Shown piece by piece: positions 1-8,355 of a stretch of DNA of 64,000 nucleotides; position 1 is the stretch's first letter, and every line of letters begins with the position of its first letter. The stretch spans positions 2,604,001 to 2,668,000 of the forward strand of contig CP104793.1 of the NCBI GenBank assembly GCA_025916135.1, read 5' to 3'. Both the position numbers and the translations under genes were made by a program. The notes under the pieces are model-generated. The model had not been told where the DNA came from, made no database searches, and saw nothing but the letters and a program-made list of their open reading frames with translations. This DNA is from Rhodobacteraceae bacterium D3-12. Its GTDB lineage: Bacteria; Pseudomonadota; Alphaproteobacteria; Rhodobacterales; Rhodobacteraceae.

Positions 1-342
1 CACAACCTCGCCCCCCGGCGCCCGCGCGAACACCTCGCCGGTCAAAAACCCGGTCCAGGCCATCGTGCCATCGGGCGCAAAGGCAATGTCATCCGCCATG
101 CCATGCGGCGCCGGTATCTCTACCGATACATCGCCGCTGCCCTGATCCACGCGGTAAAGCTCAAGCCCGATCACGCTCCCGGCAAACAGCGCCCCATCAG
201 GGCCGACCCCAAGGCCATGAACCCCGTGAAAATCCGATCCCGGCACCACGGTCTCAACCTTGTAACCGTCGGCCCATGCGGCCCCGGCCATCCCGGCGCA
301 AATCGCCACCACGGATGCCGCCCGTTTCAATACACCTGTCAT
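1..342 (-). CDS. Secreted SMP-30/gluconolactonase-like beta-propeller protein (partial, N-terminal part)
   Basis: The reading frame starts at ATG 342 behind a strong ribosome site (GGGAGGAG about 9 bases upstream) and runs open to the left edge, so the C-terminus lies outside the window. Residues 1-24 form a signal peptide (basic start, hydrophobic core, AAWA cleavage region), implying export to the periplasm. The following sequence has the repeating HG(L/M)-x-D/G-x-A-FAPDG-x-x-A pattern of SMP-30/gluconolactonase/LRE-type beta-propellers (HGVHGLGVGPDGALFAG, then HGMADDIAFAPDGTMAW). Substrate cannot be deduced from 114 residues. I infer a periplasmic propeller, either a lactonase or a non-enzymatic binding protein. 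Confidence 0.6.
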   Translation of the reverse strand, partial: MTGVLKRAASVVAICAGMAGAAWADGYKVETVVPGSDFHGVHGLGVGPDGALFAGSVIGLELYRVDQGSGDVSVEIPAPHGMADDIAFAPDGTMAWTGFLTGEVFARAPGGEVV

Positions 343-544
343 TTGCAGTCTCTCCTCCCATGAATGTCAAATCTGAAAAACCTATGTCCGGCCTCCCGTC
401 CGAACATGCCCAAGCCTACGCCCGGCACATGACCCAACCTCAGCATTACGTTACGTCAAATGCACTTTGCCGCCACGCAATGAAAAACCCGCCCGGAAGA
501 AGGTCCGAACGGGTTGCCAAAACTGTCGATAAAACTTGCGCCGC

Positions 545-907
545 TCAGAGCAGCGCGGTCACTTCGATCTCGATCCGGTATTTCGGGTCGATCAAACCGC
601 ACTCAAGCATTGTCGCGGCGGGCGGGTTCTCCCCGAAGGTGTCCCGCAATATCGGCCAACAGGGTTCAAACTCCGCACGGTCCGGCAGGTAATACACCAC
701 CCGCACCACCTTTTCAAAGCCGCTGCCCGCGTCCTTCAATGCCCGGCCAATGATATCAAGCGCCGCGCGGCATTGCTCTGCCGCGCCTTCGCCCTCGCCC
801 ACGGTGCCCGCAACATGCACGAACCCGCCGGCCACGACGGCGCGACAATAACCAACTTTGCCTTCAAATTCACCGCCCGAGGCGATCCTTTTGATTGCCT
901 CGGCCAT
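545..907 (-). CDS. RidA/YjgF/YER057c family protein (non-canonical Rid subgroup)
   Basis: A 120-residue protein with the fold signature of the Rid family: GGFVHVAGTVG near residue 30, the C-x-x-AL...I...AL..AG helix, and the C-terminal KYRIEIEVTALL strand. Archetypal RidA uses an arginine in the motif PARS to hold 2-iminoacid substrates. Here the equivalent stretch reads PAAT, so that arginine is missing, and canonical enamine/imine deaminase activity should not be assumed. I chose ATG 907, four bases after the clpX stop codon, because the longer upstream reading would run into clpX. Co-transcription with clpX is likely. Family is sure; function is not. Confidence 0.8.
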   Translation of the reverse strand: MAEAIKRIASGGEFEGKVGYCRAVVAGGFVHVAGTVGEGEGAAEQCRAALDIIGRALKDAGSGFEKVVRVVYYLPDRAEFEPCWPILRDTFGENPPAATMLECGLIDPKYRIEIEVTALL

Positions 908-911
908 GTGC

Positions 912-2189
<1,278 letters not shown>

Positions 2190-2301
2190 GATCGTCCTTT
2201 CGGGCCCGTCGTTCACTTGGTTACCACCGCTGGGCGCGGCGCATCCCCGTCTTGGGGTCCAACTCTAGGCCAAGCCTAGGCTGGTCACAATCTCAAAACG
2301 T

Positions 2302-2343
2302 GGCCCGCAACGCATTTCTGTCAGCGCAGTTCGCTCGCGGGCC
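2302..2343 (-). terminator. Hairpin after clpP, probable terminator or attenuator
   Basis: Eight bases beyond the clpP stop, GGCCCGC pairs with GCGGGCC around a 28-base loop and is followed on the minus strand by ACGTTTTGAG. The stem is short and the T-tract is brief, so read-through into clpX is expected. A second small palindrome (CTAGGC-caa-GCCTAG) lies at about 2266-2281 before clpX. Confidence 0.4.
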
Positions 2344-2351
2344 AAATTCTT

Positions 2352-2978
2352 TTACTCGTCGTCGCCTTTGGCACGGCTTTCAACGATCTCGTCGATCAAA
2401 CCCCAATCCTTGGCTTCTTTGGGGTCCATAAAGTTGTCCCGCTCCAGCGCGTTCTCAACTTCCTTCAACTTGCGCCCGGTGTGACGCACATAAATCTCGT
2501 TCAACCGTTTCTTAAGCTTCAGCGTCTCTTCGGCGTGGATCATGATATCCGTCGCCTGCCCCTGATAGCCGCCGCTCGGCTGGTGAACCATGATCCGGCT
2601 GTTGGGAAGCGAGAAGCGCATGCCCGCCTCGCCCGCGGTCAACAACAGCGACCCCATGCTCGCCGCTTGGCCAATCACCAGCGTCGATACCTTGGGCTTG
2701 ATATATTGCATCGTGTCGTAAATCGACAGCCCGCTGGTCACCACGCCACCGGGCGAGTTGATGTACATCGAAATCTCTTTGCTCGGGTTCTCCGCCTCAA
2801 GATGAAGCAGCTGCGCCACGATCAGGCTCGACATGCCGTCATGCACTGGCCCGTTCAGGAAAATAATCCGCTCCTTCAACAAGCGCGAAAAGATGTCATA
2901 GGCCCGCTCACCGCGGCTGGTCTGCTCCACCACCATGGGCACGAGCGTGTTCATATATACGTCCAACGGGTCTTTCAT
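2352..2978 (-). CDS. clpP: ATP-dependent Clp protease proteolytic subunit ClpP
   Basis: A 208-residue serine peptidase that forms the double-heptameric chamber serving ClpX and ClpA. The catalytic triad is complete: Ser107 in GQAASMGS, His132 in MVHQPSGG, and Asp181 in ERDNFMDP, each ten residues higher than in mature E. coli ClpP, as expected for the unprocessed form. Substrate-binding INSPGG is at about residue 73. The start at 2978 gives the usual short N-terminal extension ([16 protein letters not shown]). About 240 non-coding bases lie upstream; they hold a CTTGAG box that might belong to a heat-shock promoter, but the matching -10 is poor. Confidence 0.98.
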   Translation of the reverse strand: MKDPLDVYMNTLVPMVVEQTSRGERAYDIFSRLLKERIIFLNGPVHDGMSSLIVAQLLHLEAENPSKEISMYINSPGGVVTSGLSIYDTMQYIKPKVSTLVIGQAASMGSLLLTAGEAGMRFSLPNSRIMVHQPSGGYQGQATDIMIHAEETLKLKKRLNEIYVRHTGRKLKEVENALERDNFMDPKEAKDWGLIDEIVESRAKGDDE

Positions 2979-3219
2979 CTGGTCCTGCCTCGGGTTGTCT
3001 CATGGATGATTAACTTGAAACTGCTAACGGAGTCTTAGTCATGCGCTCAAGGGGCTGCAAGGGCGCGCGAAAAATTCGCGTCTTTTGGCCAAATCAAATC
3101 CGCGTGTTGTCGCTGAAATCCGGGCTGTTCCTTCACAGATAATCTGCCATATGCGCGACGGAAAAATCACGCCGCACCGTATCACCGGTCATCACAGCAA
3201 CTTATTAAACGGAGTTCCC

Positions 3220-3762
3220 ATGCCTGCCCTTCACGACACCCCCGAGCGTTACGGTTCTGTTTCCCGCGCCCTGCACTGGGGAATGGCTGCGCTGTTTCTG
3301 GCACAATTCATTTCCGCCGCCGCCCATTTCTTCCTGCCGCGCGAAAATGCTGTGCGAGAGGTCCTCTGGGGCATCCATACGCCGCTTGGCGTGACGCTCT
3401 TTCTGCTGGTGCTGCTGCGTGGCGTCTGGGGCCTGATGAACCTCAAACGCCGCCCCTCTGCCGAAGCCGGGCTCATGGGCATGGCCGCCACCGCCGGACA
3501 TATCGCGCTCTATGCGCTGATGATCATCGTGCCGGGCACGCGTCTGCTCGCGGCGGCGGGCAGCACCCGTGGGCTGAGCTATCTCGGCCTCGAAATCTTC
3601 GCGCCAAAGACGGCTGAAACTGCGTGGATGCAGGCGCCCTCGGAATGGCACGGCGAACTCGGCTGGGTGCTGGCGCTGCTCGTGGTCGGCCATATCGTTA
3701 TGGCGGTCGGCTGGCACCAGATTATCAAGCGTGATTCCGTCCTGCGTCGCATGGCCGGCTGA
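3220..3762 (+). CDS. Cytochrome b561 family membrane protein
   Basis: A 180-residue, four-helix membrane protein of the bacterial cytochrome b561 (YodB/YceJ-like) group, which binds two b-type hemes and moves electrons between quinol and a partner. Candidate heme-ligand histidines lie in SRALHWGM, WGIHTPLGV, AGHIALY and VGHIVMAVGWHQI, one per helix region as in the family. The start chosen is ATG 3220 behind GGAG, since upstream codons give a polar extension without family resemblance. It is a single gene facing away from clpP. Substrate is unknown; the family often relates to oxidative stress or superoxide scavenging. Confidence 0.85.
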   Translation: MPALHDTPERYGSVSRALHWGMAALFLAQFISAAAHFFLPRENAVREVLWGIHTPLGVTLFLLVLLRGVWGLMNLKRRPSAEAGLMGMAATAGHIALYALMIIVPGTRLLAAAGSTRGLSYLGLEIFAPKTAETAWMQAPSEWHGELGWVLALLVVGHIVMAVGWHQIIKRDSVLRRMAG

Positions 3763-3933
3763 CGGCGGCGCGACGGCCCGCCCGGTGGACATCCCGCCAC
3801 TTGCGTGGCACGTCACCGGGCATGACCTGTCGTGACACAACACTGCTGCATCGAATTACCCGCCCGGCCTGATCCATCAGGCCGGGACGATTGTTATTCA
3901 ATGCCGCCTGTACCGTCACAAGGGACACCCCCC

Positions 3934-4446
3934 ATGCCAACCGCCAATCACCCCCCCACGCTCCACCTGCTCTTCGGCCTGCCCGGCGCCGGGAAATCCA
4001 CGCTTTCCCAAAGACTTGCCTCTGCCCCCGCCTGCCTCAGAATCAGCGAAGATCACTGGCTCTCCGCGCTGTTTGACGACCAGCTATCGGACCTCTCCGA
4101 CTACCAACGCTGCGCCGCGAAACTACACAGCGTCATGGCGCCGCAAGTCGAAACCCTGCTTGGCGCGGGGCTTTCGGTGGTGCTCGACTTTCCCGCCAAT
4201 ACGCCCGAAACCCGCGCGGCTTGGCGCTCTGTCGCCACACGCGCCGGTGCGCGCGTTGAACTGCACCACCTCGCCACGCCGCGCGACACCTGCCTCGCCC
4301 GTCTGCGCGCCCGCAACGCCAGCGGTGCGCATCCCTTCACGCTCACCGATGCGCAATTCGACCGGCTCTGCGGCCACATCACGCCGCCCTCCGCAGACGA
4401 AGGTTTCCGCGTAACGCGCCACGCCCCCGATCCCGCTCCCAGCTAA
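3934..4446 (+). CDS. Small P-loop ATPase/kinase (AAA_33, Zeta-toxin-like fold)
   Basis: A 170-residue P-loop protein with Walker A GLPGAGKST at about residues 15-23, followed by SEDHW, the substrate-side acidic motif of the AAA_33 group of putative kinases. A second strand ends in LDFPANTPETR, and a lid-like region RLRARN follows. Such proteins phosphorylate small molecules or RNA ends, but no substrate is indicated. ATG 3934 has AAGGGA upstream; an in-frame ATG at 3901 would add 11 residues. It is convergent with the thioredoxin gene at 4526. The short gap between them carries three copies of CCACCCGTCGC-type sequence. Confidence 0.7.
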   Translation: MPTANHPPTLHLLFGLPGAGKSTLSQRLASAPACLRISEDHWLSALFDDQLSDLSDYQRCAAKLHSVMAPQVETLLGAGLSVVLDFPANTPETRAAWRSVATRAGARVELHHLATPRDTCLARLRARNASGAHPFTLTDAQFDRLCGHITPPSADEGFRVTRHAPDPAPS

Positions 4447-4525
4447 CCGCCGCACGCACCCCTCCCTCAGGCAAACAGCCCCGTCGCGCCACCCGTCGCT
4501 CCACCCGTCGCCCCCGTGGGTCGGC

Positions 4526-5134
4526 TCACCAAACGTCCGGGTCGATCCCCTGCGCCCTCAGCGCCTCAAACTTGCCCTGCAAATAGCGCTGGAAACTCTC
4601 ACCCTCAAACGCCCCGCTCTCAACATATTCAAGCGAGCTCAGGTAATGAAACGGCTTCAAATACCCCGGCAAACGAAACGTCTCCGCCGCCGCCCGATCC
4701 TTGGCCCCGACATTTTTTTGATGGAAAATCAACGTGGTCGGGGTGAAATTCACCCCCCACTTCTCGGCCAAGGCCTTCTCCTCCAACGCCTGCCCGTCAA
4801 AATCCAACACCTCGCGAGAGCCGAACATATTCAACTGGATCACATCGAAATTCGCCTTGATCATCTCAACAATCTCGGCCCGCGCAAAATTCACGCGGTG
4901 CAGCTCGCGGCAATACGGACAGCCGTTCTGCTCAAACAGGATCATCAAATGCCGCCCCTGCCCAGCCGCCGTGGCAAGGTCATCACCCAGCTCCAGAAAA
5001 CTATCGGTGAACCACGGCTGCTTGTGCATCCCGTCATCCCCCAGCTCCGCCGCCCGCCCCTCTACTGGGCCAACCACAGGTCCAAGCGACGCCAAAGCCG
5101 CGCCCATCGCCATCATCTCGCGTCGTGTCGGCAT
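4526..5134 (-). CDS. Periplasmic thioredoxin-like protein, second SoxW-type copy
   Basis: A 202-residue exported thioredoxin. An N-terminal PTRREMMAMGAALASLG resembles a twin-arginine signal, and the active site is CPYC within FEQNGCPYCRELH. The sequence AELGDDGMHKQPWF...DDLA closely parallels the SoxW encoded at 12708-13298 (AELGDDGLHKTEWM...DDLA), and both end with QRY-type helices, so the two are paralogues. It lies downstream of soxD but behind a strong terminator, with its own candidate promoter. I infer that it reduces disulfide or thiol adducts on Sox proteins. ATG 5134 follows GGGAGGAG. soxE-H genes, found here in Paracoccus, are absent. Confidence 0.85.
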   Translation of the reverse strand: MPTRREMMAMGAALASLGPVVGPVEGRAAELGDDGMHKQPWFTDSFLELGDDLATAAGQGRHLMILFEQNGCPYCRELHRVNFARAEIVEMIKANFDVIQLNMFGSREVLDFDGQALEEKALAEKWGVNFTPTTLIFHQKNVGAKDRAAAETFRLPGYLKPFHYLSSLEYVESGAFEGESFQRYLQGKFEALRAQGIDPDVW

Positions 5135-5162
5135 GGTCTCTCCTCCCGGTTTCTCCTGCCCC

Positions 5163-5190
5163 ATCCTACGCCCATCTGGCGAATGCTCAA
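5163..5190 (-). promoter_or_regulatory. Candidate promoter for the second soxW-like gene
   Basis: On the minus strand TTGAGC is followed after 16 bases by TAGGAT, 29 bases before ATG 5134. It sits immediately downstream of the soxCD terminator, as expected if this gene is expressed on its own. Moderate match only. Confidence 0.35.
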
Positions 5191-5224
5191 AATAACAAAA
5201 CCGGGCGTGCTCTCGCGCGCCCGG
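5189..5224 (-). terminator. Intrinsic terminator after soxD
   Basis: On the minus strand CCGGGCG pairs with CGCCCGG around a partly pairing 10-base loop, and the run TTTTGTTATTTT follows directly. This is the clearest terminator in the sox locus and should end the soxCD transcript 54 bases after the soxD stop. Confidence 0.8.
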
Positions 5225-5277
5225 CTTACTGGTTAACCACCTATGTCAAAGCCACGCAGGCTCAACCTCTCAGGGCG

Positions 5278-6363
5278 CTACTTCTCAATCGACTTGAGAT
5301 AAGCAATCACCGCCTCGATCTCCTTGTCTTTCTTCAATCCGGCAAAACTCATCTTGGTTTTCTTGATGAATTTCCGTGGCTTGGTCAAAAACTCGGTCAT
5401 ATTCGCCTCGTCCCAAACCATGCCGTCCTCTGCCATCGCTTGGATCGTCTTGGAGTATTTGAACCCCTCGACCTGTGCGAATTTTGAGCCCATCACACCG
5501 TTCAAAATCGGCCCGGTGCGGTTCTTGGCACCCTCGCCCACCTGATGACAGGCCTTGCACTTCTTGAACACTTTCTTCCCGGCTGTGACCATTTCAGGGT
5601 CCAGCGCCGCCTCCTTTGGGGCCGCCGGTTCAGCCGCCGGTTCAACAGCCGGGGCCACCTTCGGTGCCTCTGCCGCTGGTTCGGGCTTTACCGCCGCCTC
5701 CTCACGCGCCTTGCGCGCCGCCGCATCATCGGGCGTTACATCAATCACCGCCGCGCGCGCCGTGATCTCAACCGCCGGTTTGCAGTTTTCCATGCAAACG
5801 TCCGGCTTGTTAAACGAGGCAAGCTCGCCGCCCACCTTGGCCCGGTCATCCATGTAAAACGCCGCCTCATTGGGCAGCTTCTGCGCCGCGAAATTGGCTT
5901 TGGACAGCTCGAAATCATCATCCACCAAGTCGTTGACATAAAGCAGATAGGCGGTGATCGCATAGACCTCGTCATTGCTCAGGCTCTGCGCCTCGCCAAA
6001 GGGCATCGCGCGATGCACGTAATCCCAAACGGTGCTCAGATACGGCCAGTATGACCCGATCGTCTTGACCGGCCGCATATCGCTCAGCGTGCCCTGCCCC
6101 CCGGCCAACACCGGCCAGCGATCAACCCCTTCGCCGAAATCACCATGACACACGGCGCATTTCTCGGCGAAAATCTCCTCGCCATCGGCGACATTGCCGC
6201 GGCCTTCGGGCAAGCCCATGCCATCCGGGCGCACATCAATATCCCACGCCGTCACCTCCTCAGGCAACGCCACACGCCCAAGCCCAAGCGTGTCGGCATC
6301 GGCTGCAGAGACGCTTGCGCCGACAATAACAACGGCGGACAGCGCCTTAAGAAATCTCGACAT
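5278..6363 (-). CDS. soxD: Sulfur dehydrogenase cytochrome subunit SoxD
   Basis: A 361-residue periplasmic diheme cytochrome c that takes electrons from the molybdenum subunit SoxC as the sulfane sulfur on SoxY is oxidised. A signal peptide covers about residues 1-23. Heme motifs are C69-A-V-C72-H73 and C269-K-A-C272-H273, separated by an alanine/proline/glutamate-rich linker at about 225-260. ATG 6363 lies inside the soxC 3' end (17-base overlap), giving the expected N-terminus. Size and domain order match SoxD of Paracoccus. Confidence 0.95.
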   Translation of the reverse strand: MSRFLKALSAVVIVGASVSAADADTLGLGRVALPEEVTAWDIDVRPDGMGLPEGRGNVADGEEIFAEKCAVCHGDFGEGVDRWPVLAGGQGTLSDMRPVKTIGSYWPYLSTVWDYVHRAMPFGEAQSLSNDEVYAITAYLLYVNDLVDDDFELSKANFAAQKLPNEAAFYMDDRAKVGGELASFNKPDVCMENCKPAVEITARAAVIDVTPDDAAARKAREEAAVKPEPAAEAPKVAPAVEPAAEPAAPKEAALDPEMVTAGKKVFKKCKACHQVGEGAKNRTGPILNGVMGSKFAQVEGFKYSKTIQAMAEDGMVWDEANMTEFLTKPRKFIKKTKMSFAGLKKDKEIEAVIAYLKSIEK

Positions 6364-7627
6364 TTTCCGCCTCCCCATTGGCGTTGACCGCCCATGTCTG
6401 AATGCCATTGTTGTGGTAAATCGAATTGGTCCCGCGGAATTTGCGCAACTCGTTCTTGGTCGGCTGCACATAGCCGGTGCTGTCATGCGCCCGGCTTTGC
6501 AACAACAATGGTTTCCCATCCCAATCGAACTCGAAATAGAACCGATGCATGGATTTATCCAAACTCGGCCCCGACATCCGCGCCTTGTGCCAGTTCATGC
6601 CGCCGTCAATCGTCACATCCACGCGCGGGATCGTGCCCCGCCCGCTCCATGCCACGCCGGTCAAAACGGTCGGCCCCTTGCCATGGGTGATCGGAGATTG
6701 CGGGCTCGGGTTGGTGATGACCGATTTCGCGTCCATCTCCCATGTGAACCGCCGCGCTTTGCCGTCCGCCAACAGATCGGTGTATTTGCTGGTCTCTTCG
6801 CGGTGGTGCCACGGCTGGTCCCCCACTTCGAGACGGCGCAGCCATTTGACCCACATGTTGCCTTCCCAGCCCGGCACAACCAACCGCACCGGATACCCCT
6901 GTTCGGGGCGCAACGCCTCGCCGTTCATCTTCCAAGCGATCAGACAGTCATCCAACGCCTTTTCCATCGGGATCGACCGCGTCATCGCGCTCGAATCCGC
7001 GCCCTCCGCCAACAGCCACTTGCCCTCGGGCTTGACCCCGGCCTCGTTCAGCAGATCGCGCAGCTTCACGCCGGTATACATCACGTTATGGATCATACCG
7101 TGCGTAAACTGACAGCCATTCAACTGTGCCCCGCGCCATTCCATCCCGGAATTCGCCGCACATTCAAGGAAGTAGACATGGTTCTCACGCGGGAACCGCA
7201 TCAGGTCCTGCATGGTGAAAACCAACTGCTTTTCCACCAGCCCGTTGATCATCAAACGGTGGTCCGCCGGATCAATATGCGCCGTGCCACCGTGGTGGCG
7301 CTCAAAACACAGGCCGTTGGGCGTGATGATCCCGTCCATCTCGTGCAGCGGGGTAAAGTTGATCGAACTCACCGGATCAGCGGTCAGCCAATCAACAGTG
7401 CGCCGCTTCACATGCGCTTCAAATTTCGACGGGCTGCCATAGGGCGAAACATCAACCCCGTCGCCCAATTCGCTGTTCCACGGCTGCACTTCAGTGATCA
7501 GCGGATCACCCGCCGCCCGTGCGCCACCTGCGCCCGCTCCTGCGCCCGCCAAGGCCACACCACCCGCCGCCGCACCCTTCAAAAAGGTCCGCCGCGAGGG
7601 TTTTTGCCCCTTAAAACTCACCGTCAT
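6347..7627 (-). CDS. soxC: Sulfane dehydrogenase molybdenum subunit SoxC
   Basis: A 426-residue sulfite-oxidase-family protein binding molybdopterin cofactor. It partners SoxD in the six-electron oxidation of SoxY-bound sulfane sulfur. A twin-arginine signal (SRRTFLKGAAAGG, residues 11-23) fits export of the folded cofactor protein. The molybdenum-ligand cysteine is C156 in YFLECAANSG. A C-terminal dimerisation domain follows (VTIDGGMNWHKA). The gene begins after a 117-base gap holding two ATTC-N8-GAAT palindromes, so soxCD probably forms its own SoxR-controlled unit. Confidence 0.96.
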   Translation of the reverse strand: MTVSFKGQKPSRRTFLKGAAAGGVALAGAGAGAGGARAAGDPLITEVQPWNSELGDGVDVSPYGSPSKFEAHVKRRTVDWLTADPVSSINFTPLHEMDGIITPNGLCFERHHGGTAHIDPADHRLMINGLVEKQLVFTMQDLMRFPRENHVYFLECAANSGMEWRGAQLNGCQFTHGMIHNVMYTGVKLRDLLNEAGVKPEGKWLLAEGADSSAMTRSIPMEKALDDCLIAWKMNGEALRPEQGYPVRLVVPGWEGNMWVKWLRRLEVGDQPWHHREETSKYTDLLADGKARRFTWEMDAKSVITNPSPQSPITHGKGPTVLTGVAWSGRGTIPRVDVTIDGGMNWHKARMSGPSLDKSMHRFYFEFDWDGKPLLLQSRAHDSTGYVQPTKNELRKFRGTNSIYHNNGIQTWAVNANGEAENVEIS

Positions 7628-7654
7628 TCGATTCTGCCTCCCGCCGATCGCTAC

Positions 7655-7674
7655 AAATTCACTCTATTGAATTT
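7655..7674. promoter_or_regulatory. SoxR/SqrR-type operator upstream of soxC, site 1
   Basis: Perfect inverted repeat AAATTCA-CTCTAT-TGAATTT, which contains ATTC-N8-GAAT, the motif I recall for the persulfide sensor SqrR of Rhodobacter capsulatus, a relative of SoxR. It lies 28 bases before soxC ATG. Confidence 0.65.
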
Positions 7675-7684
7675 GAGCGAGCGA

Positions 7685-7710
7685 GTGAACATATATTCAC
7701 GCTTATGAAT
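7685..7710. promoter_or_regulatory. SoxR/SqrR-type operator upstream of soxC, site 2 (compound)
   Basis: Two overlapping palindromes: GTGAA-CATATA-TTCAC (7685-7700) and ATTCA-CGCTTA-TGAAT (7695-7710). The second again contains ATTC-N8-GAAT, with the same 6-base central spacing as site 1. Confidence 0.55.
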
Positions 7711-7744
7711 GAAAAAATTTGCCGATTTTCGCGCGCGCCGCGTT

Positions 7745-8295
7745 TTAATCGCCCCGCGCCGCGTCACAGGCCGACAGCTCCGCCGCATCCAGCCGGAAAA
7801 CCTTGTCATCCTTGCCCGCGGTCAAAGGCTCCATCTCGGCCCCGTCCTCACCGCAAGACATCAATGCCAGCCCCCAGATCGTCGTCATATCCACCAGCAC
7901 CGCCCCCGGCGTCCGGCTCTTGCGCAGCAAAATCCCGCCGCCATCGCAATCAATCTGACAGGTCACACCGTTTTCCACGTCATTGCAGATGCCGCCGTTG
8001 GTGCCGGTGCGCGGATCGCCGCGCCGCTTGACCGCAACGGAAAACCCGAAAATCGGGTCGTCAAAGCCCTCGAACTTGCGATAATCCAGATAGAGCGCCA
8101 TATCCGTCACCCGCTGGTCCGGGTGCTTCTTCAGATGCGCCGTGTCATAGCTGCGCGCAAAACACCGCTCCGCGCCAAAGGTCTCGGGCAAAAGGTCGGC
8201 GCGGGTCAAAACATCCCCCGCCATCGCGGTCCTGTCGCCATCGGTCCCACCGCGACCGACCCGACCAAAAATATGCCGAAAAGCGAACGCCACAT
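7745..8295 (-). CDS. Uncharacterised secreted protein in the sox cluster (probably carries a one-base indel near its start)
   Basis: The main reading frame covers about 176 residues and ends at 7745, between soxB and soxC. No family is recognised. It contains six cysteines (ERCFARSY, GICNDVENGVTCQIDCDGG, LMSCGEDG, LSACDAARG), suggesting an oxidising compartment. In the main frame the N-terminus has no signal peptide. In the neighbouring frame ATG 8295 opens MWRSLFGIFLVGSVAVGPMA, a good signal peptide, and joins the main frame if one base is missing near 8225-8240. I infer an exported protein whose N-terminus is disrupted by a frameshift or sequencing error. Its position suggests a sox-associated role, which is unproven. 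Confidence 0.6.
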
Positions 8296-8355
8296 GCCGG
8301 GTATTTTGCCCTGCATATGGCGTTGCGTCAATTCTCGGCCAAAAGGCGGCGCGGC

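Noticed and set aside
2979-3060. Heat-shock (sigma-32) promoter for clpP
   Set aside because: A CTTGAG box is present, but the sequence 17 bases on (CCGTTAG) fits the -10 consensus poorly, so I did not list it as a feature.
3070-3096. CGCGAA-aaa-TTCGCG hairpin followed by TCTTTT as a plus-strand terminator
   Set aside because: No plus-strand gene lies upstream to be terminated; kept only as an unexplained hairpin in the clpP leader.
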